Made by a program: the position numbers and the translations under genes
Part shown: positions 10,101 through 17,391 of the stretch, piece by piece
Numbering within the stretch: the first letter of the stretch is position 1
Layout: each line of letters starts with the position of its first letter
Assembly: GCF_015751785.1 (NCBI RefSeq)
Contig: NZ_JADOTY010000001.1
Span: 1,860,001-1,924,000 of the forward strand
Direction: 5' to 3'
DNA: 64,000 nt
Origin: Micromonospora vinacea
GTDB taxonomy: Bacteria; Actinomycetota; Actinomycetes; Mycobacteriales; Micromonosporaceae
The notes under the pieces: model-generated
Told to the model about the DNA's origin: nothing
What the model saw: the letters and a program-made list of their open reading frames with translations, nothing else
Database searches by the model: none

Positions 10101-10196
10101 GAGCATTGCGAAGATTGCCTGCTGCTTGGGTGTACCAAGGCGCAGCGTGCGGGTAGACAGTTGCACCGAAAGGCCGCCCAGAACCTGAATCTCCAC
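7113..10196 (-). CDS. AfsR/SARP-type regulator with NB-ARC and TPR domains
   Basis: 1027 residues, GTG start at 10196 (MEIQVLGGLSVQLSTRTLRLG). Domains in order: OmpR-like winged helix (1-95, LGTPKQQAIFAMLAVQPGRLVTVDDLVDELW), bacterial transcriptional activator domain (~98-245), NB-ARC ATPase (~300-560; FVGRED, Walker A GMAGSGKTALA near 330, VVVLDNA as Walker B, RYRLHDLMRQY at the end), and C-terminal TPR repeats (~690-1010). This is the AfsR architecture of large transcriptional activators that often control secondary metabolism or stress genes. No biosynthetic cluster lies next to it, so the target is unknown. It faces a ~700-base noncoding region shared with the divergent GGDEF-EAL gene. 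Confidence 0.92.
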   Translation of the reverse strand: MEIQVLGGLSVQLSTRTLRLGTPKQQAIFAMLAVQPGRLVTVDDLVDELWADRPPRSAVANVRTYAANLRRTFEAHPAGRDAIARQRNGYRLVVDPERVDVFRFELERNAGRVALAAGQLDRARELLGHALARWRGPMLAGVPLGPVLTSRTIAAEEERLLTVELLADVQLRSRRDDLAISLLREVVARHPLREPTHVLLMRALHERGDNAEALAVYEEIRTTLTTELGVGPGGNLEELRRSIVTAMSRPGSGRATVRVAGTGRARSVAAGAGVPVGAASEEAHRVIPVDHLPRAVTDFVGREDVVLRLLAETRRVEERVPAVHIIDGMAGSGKTALAVHLARRLSDRYPDAALFIDLCGHGDKNRLEPAGALFTLLRQLGVPADRVPVEFDDRVELWRQELARRRAVVVLDNAASSEQIMPLLPAEPTSVVVVTSRRRLSHPDAGPSRTLPVMSPHESVDLLRVSVGRDRVEAEPEAAAEVVRRCGYLPLAIRLAGARLAHRRGWRLADLAGQMAGDAPVLHHLAQEESTVTGAFAASYEPLTSSTKRVFRFLGLYPGSRFGVPAVAALTGLTITEARAALDDLVDRNLVEDLDSTRYRLHDLMRQYSINLCSGTDSSHDRRLGLTRLFDFTLEVVLKVADLLEPGVIRSQVTHIPSGQVELVEAIGEPTADWLEAERTDLVTMVLSAHESGFYRHCWQLARALWRFCYIRGYFEDIILTHRHGLEAAEATGDVDALALMNNYLASAYVRTGNKQGALDHLTRSVELSRDSPDLLNPARYRANLAAVYWWSGHLSESVKLGFECLRDYKVYGNVGGSILLPNLGLALTALGRYEEALRIHRLHLWWARTNSDEFHTLNALSHIGAVRLRMGDLPQAIRILLASLALRDRTGHRYAEAEVRNDLGIAYRGLGRLVEAQQEHELARNLSIGSGERHVEAAALNELGRTLLAQGRSGEAFEVHQEALRLATRIAHPHEQGRALAGLAEHFVRTDPVEARRHWERALAIFRRMGVPERFEAERRLAELAS

Positions 10197-10904
10197 CCGC
10201 CCCCGCCAGCCGTATCAGGTATTCAGCCGATCACGCAACGGAGTGTACGACCCCGTGGGGTGGCGCACCGCTTACGGGGCGATACGAACGACGGTTCGGC
10301 GTGTAGGAGTGACGGGAGGAGCTGCGCGAATGCCAGTCCAGGACCGCACGGTGCCGGCAGCAAGTTGCACCCCCGCCTGCCGAAACGCGATTATCCACCC
10401 GTCGTCGCCAAGAACCCGGGCGAAGGCTGGTGCCATTACCTGCCCCGCTGGGCGCCCTCGGCCGCACCAACTCTGCCCATGCCGCCCTCACGCTTGACCA
10501 AACTCCGGATGAGGTAACTCCTGAGGAGCCCTCAGACTCAACGAATAAGGAGTCCCATAACCTCGTCAGATACCGTCCGCAGTTGCAAGGTGCCACTTGA
10601 ATCCAACGCCGGCAAGCTCGACCGCACTCCGTTCAGTAACGATGGACAGAACGTGATAAACGGGCGTCAACTTGGCTAATGTTGCGCATACCGACATTTA
10701 TTTCTTCTAGCCTGCCCTTCCGCCTCTTAAGCTGCCTTTCGGAGGAAGACCTCCCCATCACGGGACAGGTACTCCAATTGTCGCAGCGGGAGAAGGGGGC
10801 AACGCGATGCGTGGCACCGACTGGAACTGACAAGTTCGACACAGGACTTCTGAGGGCCCGAGCAGTAGGCTGCGAGAACGCGCAGGCAGTCCTTCGGGAG
10901 CGGC
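10197..10904. other. 708-base intergenic region between divergent regulator genes
   Basis: This stretch separates the SARP-type regulator (minus) from the GGDEF-EAL gene (plus) and must hold both promoters. It is less GC-rich than its surroundings, especially around 10650-10745, where T-rich runs occur. A small perfect inverted repeat (CTGAGG AGC CCTCAG) sits at 10521-10535. A 55-codon frame at 10330-10497 has a good Shine-Dalgarno match (GGGAGGAG, 8 bases before ATG) but no recognised homology. No confident -35/-10 pair, tRNA or known RNA could be assigned. Confidence 0.5.
10330..10497 (+). CDS. Possible small Cys-containing peptide (doubtful)
   Basis: A 55-residue frame beginning MPVQDRTVPAASCTPACR and ending LCPCRPHA, with five cysteines. 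It is preceded by GGGAGGAG eight bases upstream of the ATG, one of the better ribosome binding sites in this part of the window. There is no hydrophobic segment, no recognisable family and no neighbour suggesting peptide modification or export. Codon use is not clearly coding. It is listed only because of the ribosome binding site and the lack of any other explanation for the stretch; it may well be chance. Confidence 0.15.
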   Translation: MPVQDRTVPAASCTPACRNAIIHPSSPRTRAKAGAITCPAGRPRPHQLCPCRPHA

Positions 10905-13436
10905 ATGACCCTTCCTCAGCGACGAGAGATTGAGACCGATCGGCGGCTGTTGCTGCTCGTCGGTCTCGTCGTCGTTGTTGCCGCGGTCATCGTCGCCACG
11001 TCACTTCCGGCCGCATGGCGTTCGGCGAAGCTGGAGACGGTGAGCGACGCCGCAGTCCTGCTCATGCTCACGCTCATGATCGCGTTGGGCACGCTGGTCA
11101 AGGCTCGTGTACGGATCCGGTCGACGACTCAGTCGATCAGCTGGAACGAGACAGCGATCATCGTCGGTGCGGCCATCGCTCCGACCTCTGTGGTCGTGCT
11201 CTGCACCGCAGTCGGGATCGCCCTCGCCTCGCTTCGCCTCACACCGATAAAGCTGGCCTTCGGTATCGGCAAGAACGTCATCGTCGCCTGGGGCGCTGGC
11301 ACGGCACTCGCGATGACAACCTGGACCTGGCCGCCCACCGGGACGGCCCCCCTGATGCTGCTGGGGCCGTTGGCGCTCGCCTACCTGGTCGCGGCGCTCT
11401 TGGACGATCTGCTCGCCATCCCGGTCATCGCACTCGCCTCCCAGACCAGGATCGCGAAGCACTTCCGCAGCAATCTCGACCTTCGGCTCGCTGGCTTCGC
11501 CGTGCGGTTCGCCGTTGCGGCCTGCACGCTGCTGATCATCCGGATGGACCCCCGGCTACTGCTCGCCGTCCCACCTCTGGTCCTGAGCCTGCACCTGGCC
11601 TACTCCGCACGCATTCGAGGCCGCACCGAGCAGCAGGCGTGGCAGCGGCTGGCCCGCACCACCGACGCGCTCAACGTGGTCGACCTGGACAACGTCCTCA
11701 CCACCGCGGTCATCCAGGCCGCCGAGCTGTTCTCCGCCGACGAGGTCGAGATCGAGCTGCGCGACGGCGGCCGCACCGTGCGCGGTGGCACCGGCGGCAT
11801 CACCTTCGACGGGCCGACCGGCACGCCCACCGACGTGGACGGCACGATCGTCCCCGCGCCGCTGGAAGGACACGACCGGACCGTCGACGTCGGCATGCTC
11901 CGACTGCGCTTCCGCGGCCCGGTGCAGCTCTCCGAGCGGGAGCAGTACACCCTGCGCACCTTCGCCTCGGCGCTCTGCACGGCCGTCCGCAACGCCCAGG
12001 CGTACGCCGAGCTGGCCCGGGCCGCCGACGAGCACGCGTACGCGGCCTCGCACGACGCGCTGACCGGCCTGGCCAACCGCCGACACCTCCTCGACGAGGG
12101 CACCGAGCAGTTGAGCACCCGGCACGCCGACGGGGTGACCGCGCTGGTGCTGATCGACCTCAACCACTTCAAGGAGGTCAACGACACGCTCGGGCATGCC
12201 GCCGGCGACCAGGTGCTGGTGCAGGTGGCCAACCGGCTGCGGGGTGCGGCCCAGGCGACCGACCTGGTGGCCCGCCTCGGCGGCGACGAGTTCGCCGTAC
12301 TCCTGCGGGGTCTGCCGGCCCCGGCGGTGGCCGCGCACCGGGCCGAGACGCTGCTCGCCGCCCTGCACGAGCCGTTCGAGTTGGACGGCATGCGAATCAG
12401 CGTCGAGGCCAGCGGCGGGATCTCCGGCGCCCCGTCCAACGGCGGCATGGCCGAGCTACTGCGCCGCGCCGACGTGGCCATGTACCAGGCGAAGCGGGCC
12501 GGGCAACGGATCTCCACGTACGCCCCGACCCGGGACACGGCCGATCTCGGCCGCCTCACTCTCGGCGGTGACCTGCCGCGCGCGGTCGCCGACCACGAGT
12601 TCGTGGTCAACTTCCAACCGATCGTCGACCTGGGCACCGGTGAGGTGACCAGCGCGGAGGCGCTGGCCCGCTGGCACCACCCCACCCACGGCATGATCGA
12701 CCCGCTGCGGTTCCTGGAGGCGGTGGAACGTTCGGGCCTGCTACCGGCCTTCGCCGAGGCGATCCTCGACCAGGCGCTGATCGCGGCGGTCAGTTGGCGC
12801 GACGCCGGCTTCGACGTACCGGTCGCGGTCAACGTGTCCCCGCGCAGCCTGCTCGACGCGCGGTTCCCCGGCTCGGTGCTGGCCCGTCTGCGCGCCCACG
12901 ACCTACCACCGGACCGGCTGGTCCTGGAGTTGACCGAGACGCTGACCCTCAGCCAACTCGACGTGGTCGACCGGGTGCTCAGCCGGCTACGCGACGAGGG
13001 AGTCCGGTTGGCGTTGGACGACTTCGGCACCGGCTACTCCTCGCTGTCGCTGCTCTCCCGGATCCCGGTACACGAGCTGAAGATCGACCGGAGCTTCGTG
13101 ACGACGATGGAGAGTTCGGCAGAGGCCGCCGCCGTCATCCGTTCCACCCTCGACCTGGGTCGCAGCCTCGACCTGGACGTGGTGGCCGAGGGGGTGGAGA
13201 GCGAGCCGCAGCGGCGCGCCCTCTGGGAGTTGGGCTGCGTCGCCGGCCAGGGGCACCTGTTCGCCCGGCCGGTGCCGTCCGGCACCCTGCTCGCGGCGAT
13301 GCAGCGCGGTTCGGGCGGCCGACCGGGCACCCTGGCCGCGCCGCTGCACGACGCCGGGGCGGTGATCCGGCTGAGCCAGAACCGCCGCCAGGCCGGCCGT
13401 TCCCGGCCGGACCGCCTGCCACACCTGCCCGCCTGA
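10905..13436 (+). CDS. Membrane-anchored GGDEF-EAL c-di-GMP enzyme
   Basis: 843 residues, ATG at 10905 with CGGGAG upstream. The N-terminal ~225 residues form about six hydrophobic segments; a GAF-like linker follows (~235-380). The GGDEF domain contains RLGGDEFAVLL near residue 457, so the diguanylate cyclase active-site loop is intact, but the inhibitory RxxD site five residues before it reads QATD, so product inhibition is probably missing. The EAL domain is complete by motif: AEALARWHHP near 583, NVSPRSLLD, LELTETLTLS, DDFGTGYSSLSLL, ELKIDRSFV and VVAEGVES. Phosphodiesterase activity is therefore likely. Net activity in the cell cannot be judged. It would act at the membrane on cyclic di-GMP. 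Confidence 0.93.
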   Translation: MTLPQRREIETDRRLLLLVGLVVVVAAVIVATSLPAAWRSAKLETVSDAAVLLMLTLMIALGTLVKARVRIRSTTQSISWNETAIIVGAAIAPTSVVVLCTAVGIALASLRLTPIKLAFGIGKNVIVAWGAGTALAMTTWTWPPTGTAPLMLLGPLALAYLVAALLDDLLAIPVIALASQTRIAKHFRSNLDLRLAGFAVRFAVAACTLLIIRMDPRLLLAVPPLVLSLHLAYSARIRGRTEQQAWQRLARTTDALNVVDLDNVLTTAVIQAAELFSADEVEIELRDGGRTVRGGTGGITFDGPTGTPTDVDGTIVPAPLEGHDRTVDVGMLRLRFRGPVQLSEREQYTLRTFASALCTAVRNAQAYAELARAADEHAYAASHDALTGLANRRHLLDEGTEQLSTRHADGVTALVLIDLNHFKEVNDTLGHAAGDQVLVQVANRLRGAAQATDLVARLGGDEFAVLLRGLPAPAVAAHRAETLLAALHEPFELDGMRISVEASGGISGAPSNGGMAELLRRADVAMYQAKRAGQRISTYAPTRDTADLGRLTLGGDLPRAVADHEFVVNFQPIVDLGTGEVTSAEALARWHHPTHGMIDPLRFLEAVERSGLLPAFAEAILDQALIAAVSWRDAGFDVPVAVNVSPRSLLDARFPGSVLARLRAHDLPPDRLVLELTETLTLSQLDVVDRVLSRLRDEGVRLALDDFGTGYSSLSLLSRIPVHELKIDRSFVTTMESSAEAAAVIRSTLDLGRSLDLDVVAEGVESEPQRRALWELGCVAGQGHLFARPVPSGTLLAAMQRGSGGRPGTLAAPLHDAGAVIRLSQNRRQAGRSRPDRLPHLPA

Positions 13437-13486
13437 GCAGGCATCGGCCCACTACGCGGCCAGCCCGGTCTGCCAGACTGTCGCGC

Positions 13487-14836
13487 GTGATCGTCGACGA
13501 CCCGACCGCCCGCCGCCGTCGCTGGCACTGGCGGACGCTCGACAACGCCGCTGGCGGACTCGCCCTCGACCTGGGCCTCTACGCCGTCTCGGCCATCTTC
13601 GCCGCGATCACCGCTGTCACGTCGACACTGCTGCCGCACCGCGCCTGGGGCGCGGTCGCCGCCGTCGGCTACCTGATCGCAACACTGACGGTGATCGTCC
13701 AACTCCTGCTGCGTCGACGCTCCCCGACCTCCCGGCTGACCGGTCTGCCGGCCCGCTGGACGGTCACCGGTCTCGCCTGGGCGGCCACCACACTGCTGCC
13801 CCTGGCCTGGCAGAGCATCGACCGGGCCGGCGGGCGCACCGACCGCGCGCAGGAGGAGGTGCTGGTCGTGGAGCAGGCCGGCAGCCGCCTCCTGGAGCAC
13901 GGCACGCCCTACCTCGGACCCGATGCCATCGCCGCCCTGCCACCCGGCGAGCAACTGATGGGCTACACCCCGTACCAGCCCGGCATGGCGATGTTCGGCC
14001 TGCCCAGAGCACTGCTCGACACATGGTGGACCGACTCCCGGGTCTGGTTCGCGGTGGGCACCGCGCTGGCGCTCGCCCTGGCCGTGGCTGCCCTGCGCCG
14101 AACACCGGCCACCACCGGCCAGGCCACCTCCACCGCAGCCCACCGACGGGACGCCGCAGTGCTGCGCGGCGTGCAGGCCGCCACCGTACTGCCGATCTGC
14201 GCCCTCACCCTCGCCACCGGCGGCGACGACCTACCCGTACTCGCGCTCTGCCTGCTGGCCCTCGCGTTCGCCGCCGCCGACCGACCCGGCCGGGCCGGCC
14301 TCGCGGTCGGGCTCGCCGGCGCGCTGAAGCTGTTCGCCTGGCCGGTGGCCCTGGTCCTGATCGTCTGGGGTCTGACCCGGCGCGCCGGCACCCGGGTCGC
14401 CGCAGGCGCCATCGGGCTGCCCGTCGCGGCACTACTGCCGGCGCTGCTGGTGGACCGCGACGCCCTCACCGAGAACGTGCTGCGCTTCCCCCTCGGCCAC
14501 GGCCTGGTCACCAGCCCTGCGCAGTCCCCGTTCCCCGGCTACCTGATCGCCAGTGCGCTACCCGCCGGCCGGCTGATCGCCGCCGCGCTGCTCGTCGCCG
14601 CCGGCGTGGCCATCGCCGTCCGGCTCGCCCGCCGCCCGCCCCGCACCGCCGTCGCCACCGCGCTCATCTGCGGGTACGGGCTGCTCGCCGCCATCGCCCT
14701 GATGCCCACGACCCGCTTCGGCTACCTGCTGTACCCGCTGGCCCTGCTGACCTGGGCCCCCGCCCTGCACCGCCCGGACGACACGGCGGCCGCCACGGTC
14801 CCCGACGAGCGGTCCGGTCGGACCACTTCGGCGTAA
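13487..14836 (+). CDS. Polytopic membrane protein, GT87/GT-C glycosyltransferase-like
   Basis: Starts at GTG 13487 (VIVDDPTARRRRWHW), 50 bases after the GGDEF-EAL gene; the same frame is open far upstream but only as a shadow. The 449-residue protein has about ten hydrophobic segments. A loop after the third to fourth helix contains EQAGSRLLEHGTPYLGPDA and MGYTPYQPGMAMFGLPRAL, the layout of DUF2029-like membrane transferases, and LAGALKLFAWPVAL resembles the AGAAKLWPLFLL helix seen in the homologous gene at 32607-34109. Function is presumed transfer of a polyprenyl-linked sugar outside the membrane. Acceptor is unknown, and the identification is by topology and short motifs. Confidence 0.65.
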   Translation: MIVDDPTARRRRWHWRTLDNAAGGLALDLGLYAVSAIFAAITAVTSTLLPHRAWGAVAAVGYLIATLTVIVQLLLRRRSPTSRLTGLPARWTVTGLAWAATTLLPLAWQSIDRAGGRTDRAQEEVLVVEQAGSRLLEHGTPYLGPDAIAALPPGEQLMGYTPYQPGMAMFGLPRALLDTWWTDSRVWFAVGTALALALAVAALRRTPATTGQATSTAAHRRDAAVLRGVQAATVLPICALTLATGGDDLPVLALCLLALAFAAADRPGRAGLAVGLAGALKLFAWPVALVLIVWGLTRRAGTRVAAGAIGLPVAALLPALLVDRDALTENVLRFPLGHGLVTSPAQSPFPGYLIASALPAGRLIAAALLVAAGVAIAVRLARRPPRTAVATALICGYGLLAAIALMPTTRFGYLLYPLALLTWAPALHRPDDTAAATVPDERSGRTTSA

Positions 14837-14877
14837 CTGTCGGGCGGAACGCCGCGTCAGGGCGTAAACCTGAAGGC

Positions 14878-15510
14878 ATGACGACGTACCGCGACCGGGC
14901 CGACGCGGGCCGGGTGCTCTCCGAACGGCTCAGCGCACTCATCGGCGAACCGGATGTCGTCGTCCTCGGCCTCGTCCGTGGCGGCGTGCCGGTCGCCCGG
15001 GTCGTCGCCGAGCGGCTCGGCGCGCCACTGGACGTGCTGGTCGTCCGCAAGCTCGGCATGCCGTGGGCCCGGGAGGTCGCCTTCGGCGCCCTCGGTCCGG
15101 GCGGCGTCCAGGTGCTCAACGACGCGGTGGCCAGCCGGCTCAGCAGCGACGACATCGCCGAGGTCCGCCACCGGGAACAGGCCGAGTTGGAACGCCGGGA
15201 ACGGCTCTACCGGGGCAACCGCCCACAGTTGGACCTCACCGGGCGGACCGCCGTGATCGTCGACGACGGCCTCGCCACCGGCGCGACCGCCCGCGTCGCA
15301 GTCGAGGTCGTCCGCCACCTCGGGGCGCACCGGGTCGTGGTCGCGGTCCCGGTCGGCGCGCAGGAGGCGTACGAGCTGCTCGCCGCCGAGGCCGACCAGA
15401 TCATCTGTGCCCAACGTCCGGCGGACTTCGGCGCGGTCAGCGTCTACTACGACGACTTCCACGAGGTGTCCGACGAAGAAGTCACCGAGGCGCTCACAGC
15501 AACTGCATAG
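14878..15510 (+). CDS. Phosphoribosyltransferase family protein
   Basis: 210 residues, ATG at 14878 (MTTYRDRADAGRVLSERL). The diagnostic PRPP-binding loop is TAVIVDDGLATGATARVAVEVV near residue 125-145, and LGLVRGGVPVARVVAERLGAPLDVLVVRKLG near 30-58 is the usual N-terminal half. Members of this stand-alone group are annotated as predicted phosphoribosyltransferases and often sit beside hydrolase or erythromycin-esterase-like domains; the base substrate is not established. The HREQAELERRERLYRG insertion supplies the flexible hood region. No operon partner is evident beyond the zinc-ribbon gene 22 bases downstream. Confidence 0.85.
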   Translation: MTTYRDRADAGRVLSERLSALIGEPDVVVLGLVRGGVPVARVVAERLGAPLDVLVVRKLGMPWAREVAFGALGPGGVQVLNDAVASRLSSDDIAEVRHREQAELERRERLYRGNRPQLDLTGRTAVIVDDGLATGATARVAVEVVRHLGAHRVVVAVPVGAQEAYELLAAEADQIICAQRPADFGAVSVYYDDFHEVSDEEVTEALTATA

Positions 15511-15532
15511 GTCCACCGGGTACCGTCGGGCG

Positions 15533-15916
15533 ATGAGTAGCCTCACCTGTCCCAAGTGTCACGGAGAAATGCGCCAGTACGAGCGCAGCGGCGTCGTCAT
15601 CGACCAGTGCGGGGAGTGCCGAGGCATCTTCCTGGACCGCGGCGAGCTGGAGAAGCTGTTCGAGGCGGAGGCCAACTGGAGCCGCCAACAGACCGGAGGT
15701 GCCCCCGGGCAGCCCGCGCAGCAGCCGGCCGGCTACCCGCCCCCGCCGCCCCCGCCGCACCAGCCCGGTTACGGCGCCGTCCCGCCGCCGCCCCCGCCCG
15801 CCCACGGCTACCCGCCGCAGCCGGCCTACGGCCACCAGCAGCAGCAACACCACGGCTACCACGGGCACTACCGGCAGAAGAAGCGCAAGGGTTTCCTCGA
15901 CGAGATGTTCGGCTGA
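15533..15916 (+). CDS. TFIIB-type zinc-ribbon protein with Pro-rich tail
   Basis: 127 residues, ATG at 15533. The N-terminus holds a zinc ribbon, CPKCHGEM at residues 6-13 and CGECRGIFLDRGELEKL at about 27-43, the pattern of zf-TFIIB-like small bacterial proteins. From residue 55 the chain becomes low-complexity Pro/Gly/Gln/Tyr with runs of six prolines, and it ends in a basic tail (RQKKRKGFLDEMFG). The KRKGFLDEMF ending is shared by many actinobacterial relatives. Function is unknown; zinc binding is expected from the four cysteines. A perfect hairpin terminator follows directly. Confidence 0.85.
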   Translation: MSSLTCPKCHGEMRQYERSGVVIDQCGECRGIFLDRGELEKLFEAEANWSRQQTGGAPGQPAQQPAGYPPPPPPPHQPGYGAVPPPPPPAHGYPPQPAYGHQQQQHHGYHGHYRQKKRKGFLDEMFG

Positions 15917-15932
15917 TCCAGGCCGACCTTCC

Positions 15933-15962
15933 GCCCGGGTCGATCCACGTATCGACCCGGGC
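15933..15962 (+). terminator. Hairpin terminator after zinc-ribbon gene
   Basis: Perfect 12-bp stem (GCCCGGGTCGAT / ATCGACCCGGGC) with a 6-base loop, 16 bases after the stop codon. There is no T-run, as is usual in high-GC actinobacteria. Confidence 0.8.
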
Positions 15963-16020
15963 ACATCACCCGGGCCATTGATCGTTGGCGGGCGCGGCGC
16001 TTCATGCGAGGCTCAATCGC

Positions 16021-16698
16021 ATGACCGCGATCCGACCGGACGAGGCGCTGGCCCAGGCGTACGACGGGATCACCGCGGTGGTCGGTCACCTGGACGACGC
16101 CGGCCTGCAACGAGCCACCCGCTGTCAGGGCTGGCTCATCGCCGACCTGCTCCTGCACGTGCTTGGCGACGCCCAGCGGGCACTTGTCACACTGGCCAGC
16201 CCCGCCGACGGCCCCGCCGACGTCGACGACGTGAGCTACTGGCGTGACTTCCCCGGCGGCGGCGACGAGGCCGCCCGGCACGCCTGGTGGGTACGCCGAT
16301 CGGCTGCCGCCTTCGACCGCCCGACCGGGATCGTCGACCTCTGGCGGGACACCGCCCCGGCGGCGGTCCGCGCCGCCACGTCAGCCGACCCCGAGGGGTA
16401 CGTGACCACGCAGGGGCACGTGCTGCGCGTACCGGATTTCCTCGCCACCCTGACCACCGAGGCCGCCGTCCACCACCTGGACCTGACGCTGGAACTGCCC
16501 GACGCGCCGCCGCCCGGCCCACTGGCGGTACGCGTCGCGGTGGCGACGATGGACGGCCTGCTCAGCGACGACACCGTTCGACCCACCGCGTGGGACGACA
16601 ACGACTTCCTGCTGAAGGCCACCGGGCGCGTCCCGCTGACCGACCGGGACCGGCTGGAGCTGGGCGAGTCGGCGGGCTGGTTCCCACTGCTCGGCTGA
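16021..16698 (+). CDS. Maleylpyruvate isomerase/DinB-like mycothiol-dependent protein
   Basis: 225 residues, ATG at 16021. The N-terminal half has the four-helix DinB/MDMPI pattern, with the RCQGWLIADLLLHVLGD segment (residues ~36-52) in the position of the W-x-x-x-D-x-x-x-H metal motif; H48 is visible. TEAAVHHLDLTLEL near residue 150 supplies the other histidine pair (VHHLDL) characteristic of mycothiol maleylpyruvate isomerase N-terminal domains. Such proteins use mycothiol as cofactor; the natural substrate of most paralogues is unknown, so enzyme naming is only at family level. The stop is 3 bases from the convergent response regulator gene. Confidence 0.82.
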   Translation: MTAIRPDEALAQAYDGITAVVGHLDDAGLQRATRCQGWLIADLLLHVLGDAQRALVTLASPADGPADVDDVSYWRDFPGGGDEAARHAWWVRRSAAAFDRPTGIVDLWRDTAPAAVRAATSADPEGYVTTQGHVLRVPDFLATLTTEAAVHHLDLTLELPDAPPPGPLAVRVAVATMDGLLSDDTVRPTAWDDNDFLLKATGRVPLTDRDRLELGESAGWFPLLG

Positions 16699-16701
16699 CA
16701 G

Positions 16702-17391
16702 TCAGCTCGGGGCCAACCCGTTCTGGTACGCCCACACCACGGTCTGCACCCGGTCCCGTACGCCGATCTTGGTCATCGCCCGCCCGAGGTGTGACTTGAC
16801 CGTGCTGGTCTCGATGAAGAGTTCGTCGGCGATCTCGTTGTTGGACAAACCCTTGGCGAGCAGCCGTACGATCTCGGCTTCGCGCGGGGTGAGCTGGCGC
16901 GCCGCTGCGGACTCAGGCGGTGCCGCCGGTCGCCGCCTGGCGAACTCCGAGATCACCCGGCGGGTCACGACCTGGTCGACGAGACCGTAGCCGTTGGCCA
17001 GCCGACGGATCGCATCGATCAGGTCCTCGGGCTCGCAGTCTTTCAGGATGAAGCCACTGGCCCCGGATTCGAGTGCGCCGAAGACGTACTCGTCGAGGTC
17101 GAACGTGGTCACCACCAGGATGGCTGGCGGCGACTCGGGCGCGTCGGCGAGGATCTCGCGGGTCGCGGTGAGTCCGTCACCGCCGGGCATCCGGACATCC
17201 ATGCAGATGACGTCGGGACGCAGCCGGGCGGCCACCGCCACCGCAGACGATCCGCTGGACGCCTCCGCCACCACCTCGATGTCGTCCGCCTGCTCCAGGA
17301 GCACCCGGAAGCCGGCCCGCACCACCGCCTGGTCGTCAACCAGCATCACTCGAATCGTCCCAGCGTCAGCCCCAGTCCCAGAACCGGTCAC
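16702..17391 (-). CDS. NarL/LuxR family response regulator
   Basis: 229 residues. Receiver domain at residues ~14-130 with VMLVDDQAVVRAG (acidic pocket), the phospho-accepting Asp in VICMDVRMPGGDG (about residue 62), the T of VVTTFD and the K of FILKDCEPEDL. The C-terminal GerE/LuxR helix-turn-helix reads LTPREAEIVRLLAKGLSNNEIADELFIETSTVKSHL. The start overlaps the stop of the kinase gene by four bases, so the two are translationally coupled. It should bind DNA when phosphorylated by its partner; regulated genes are unknown, though the upstream serine hydrolase of the same operon is a natural candidate for feedback. Confidence 0.95.
   Translation of the reverse strand: MTGSGTGADAGTIRVMLVDDQAVVRAGFRVLLEQADDIEVVAEASSGSSAVAVAARLRPDVICMDVRMPGGDGLTATREILADAPESPPAILVVTTFDLDEYVFGALESGASGFILKDCEPEDLIDAIRRLANGYGLVDQVVTRRVISEFARRRPAAPPESAAARQLTPREAEIVRLLAKGLSNNEIADELFIETSTVKSHLGRAMTKIGVRDRVQTVVWAYQNGLAPS

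Noticed and set aside
10381..10400. TTATCCACC near the middle of the 10197-10904 gap as a DnaA box
   Set aside because: One mismatch at a key position, solitary, and far from other boxes; expected by chance.
10679..10933. 84-codon plus-strand frame overlapping the GGDEF-EAL start
   Set aside because: No ribosome binding site and overlaps the start of a well supported gene in another frame.
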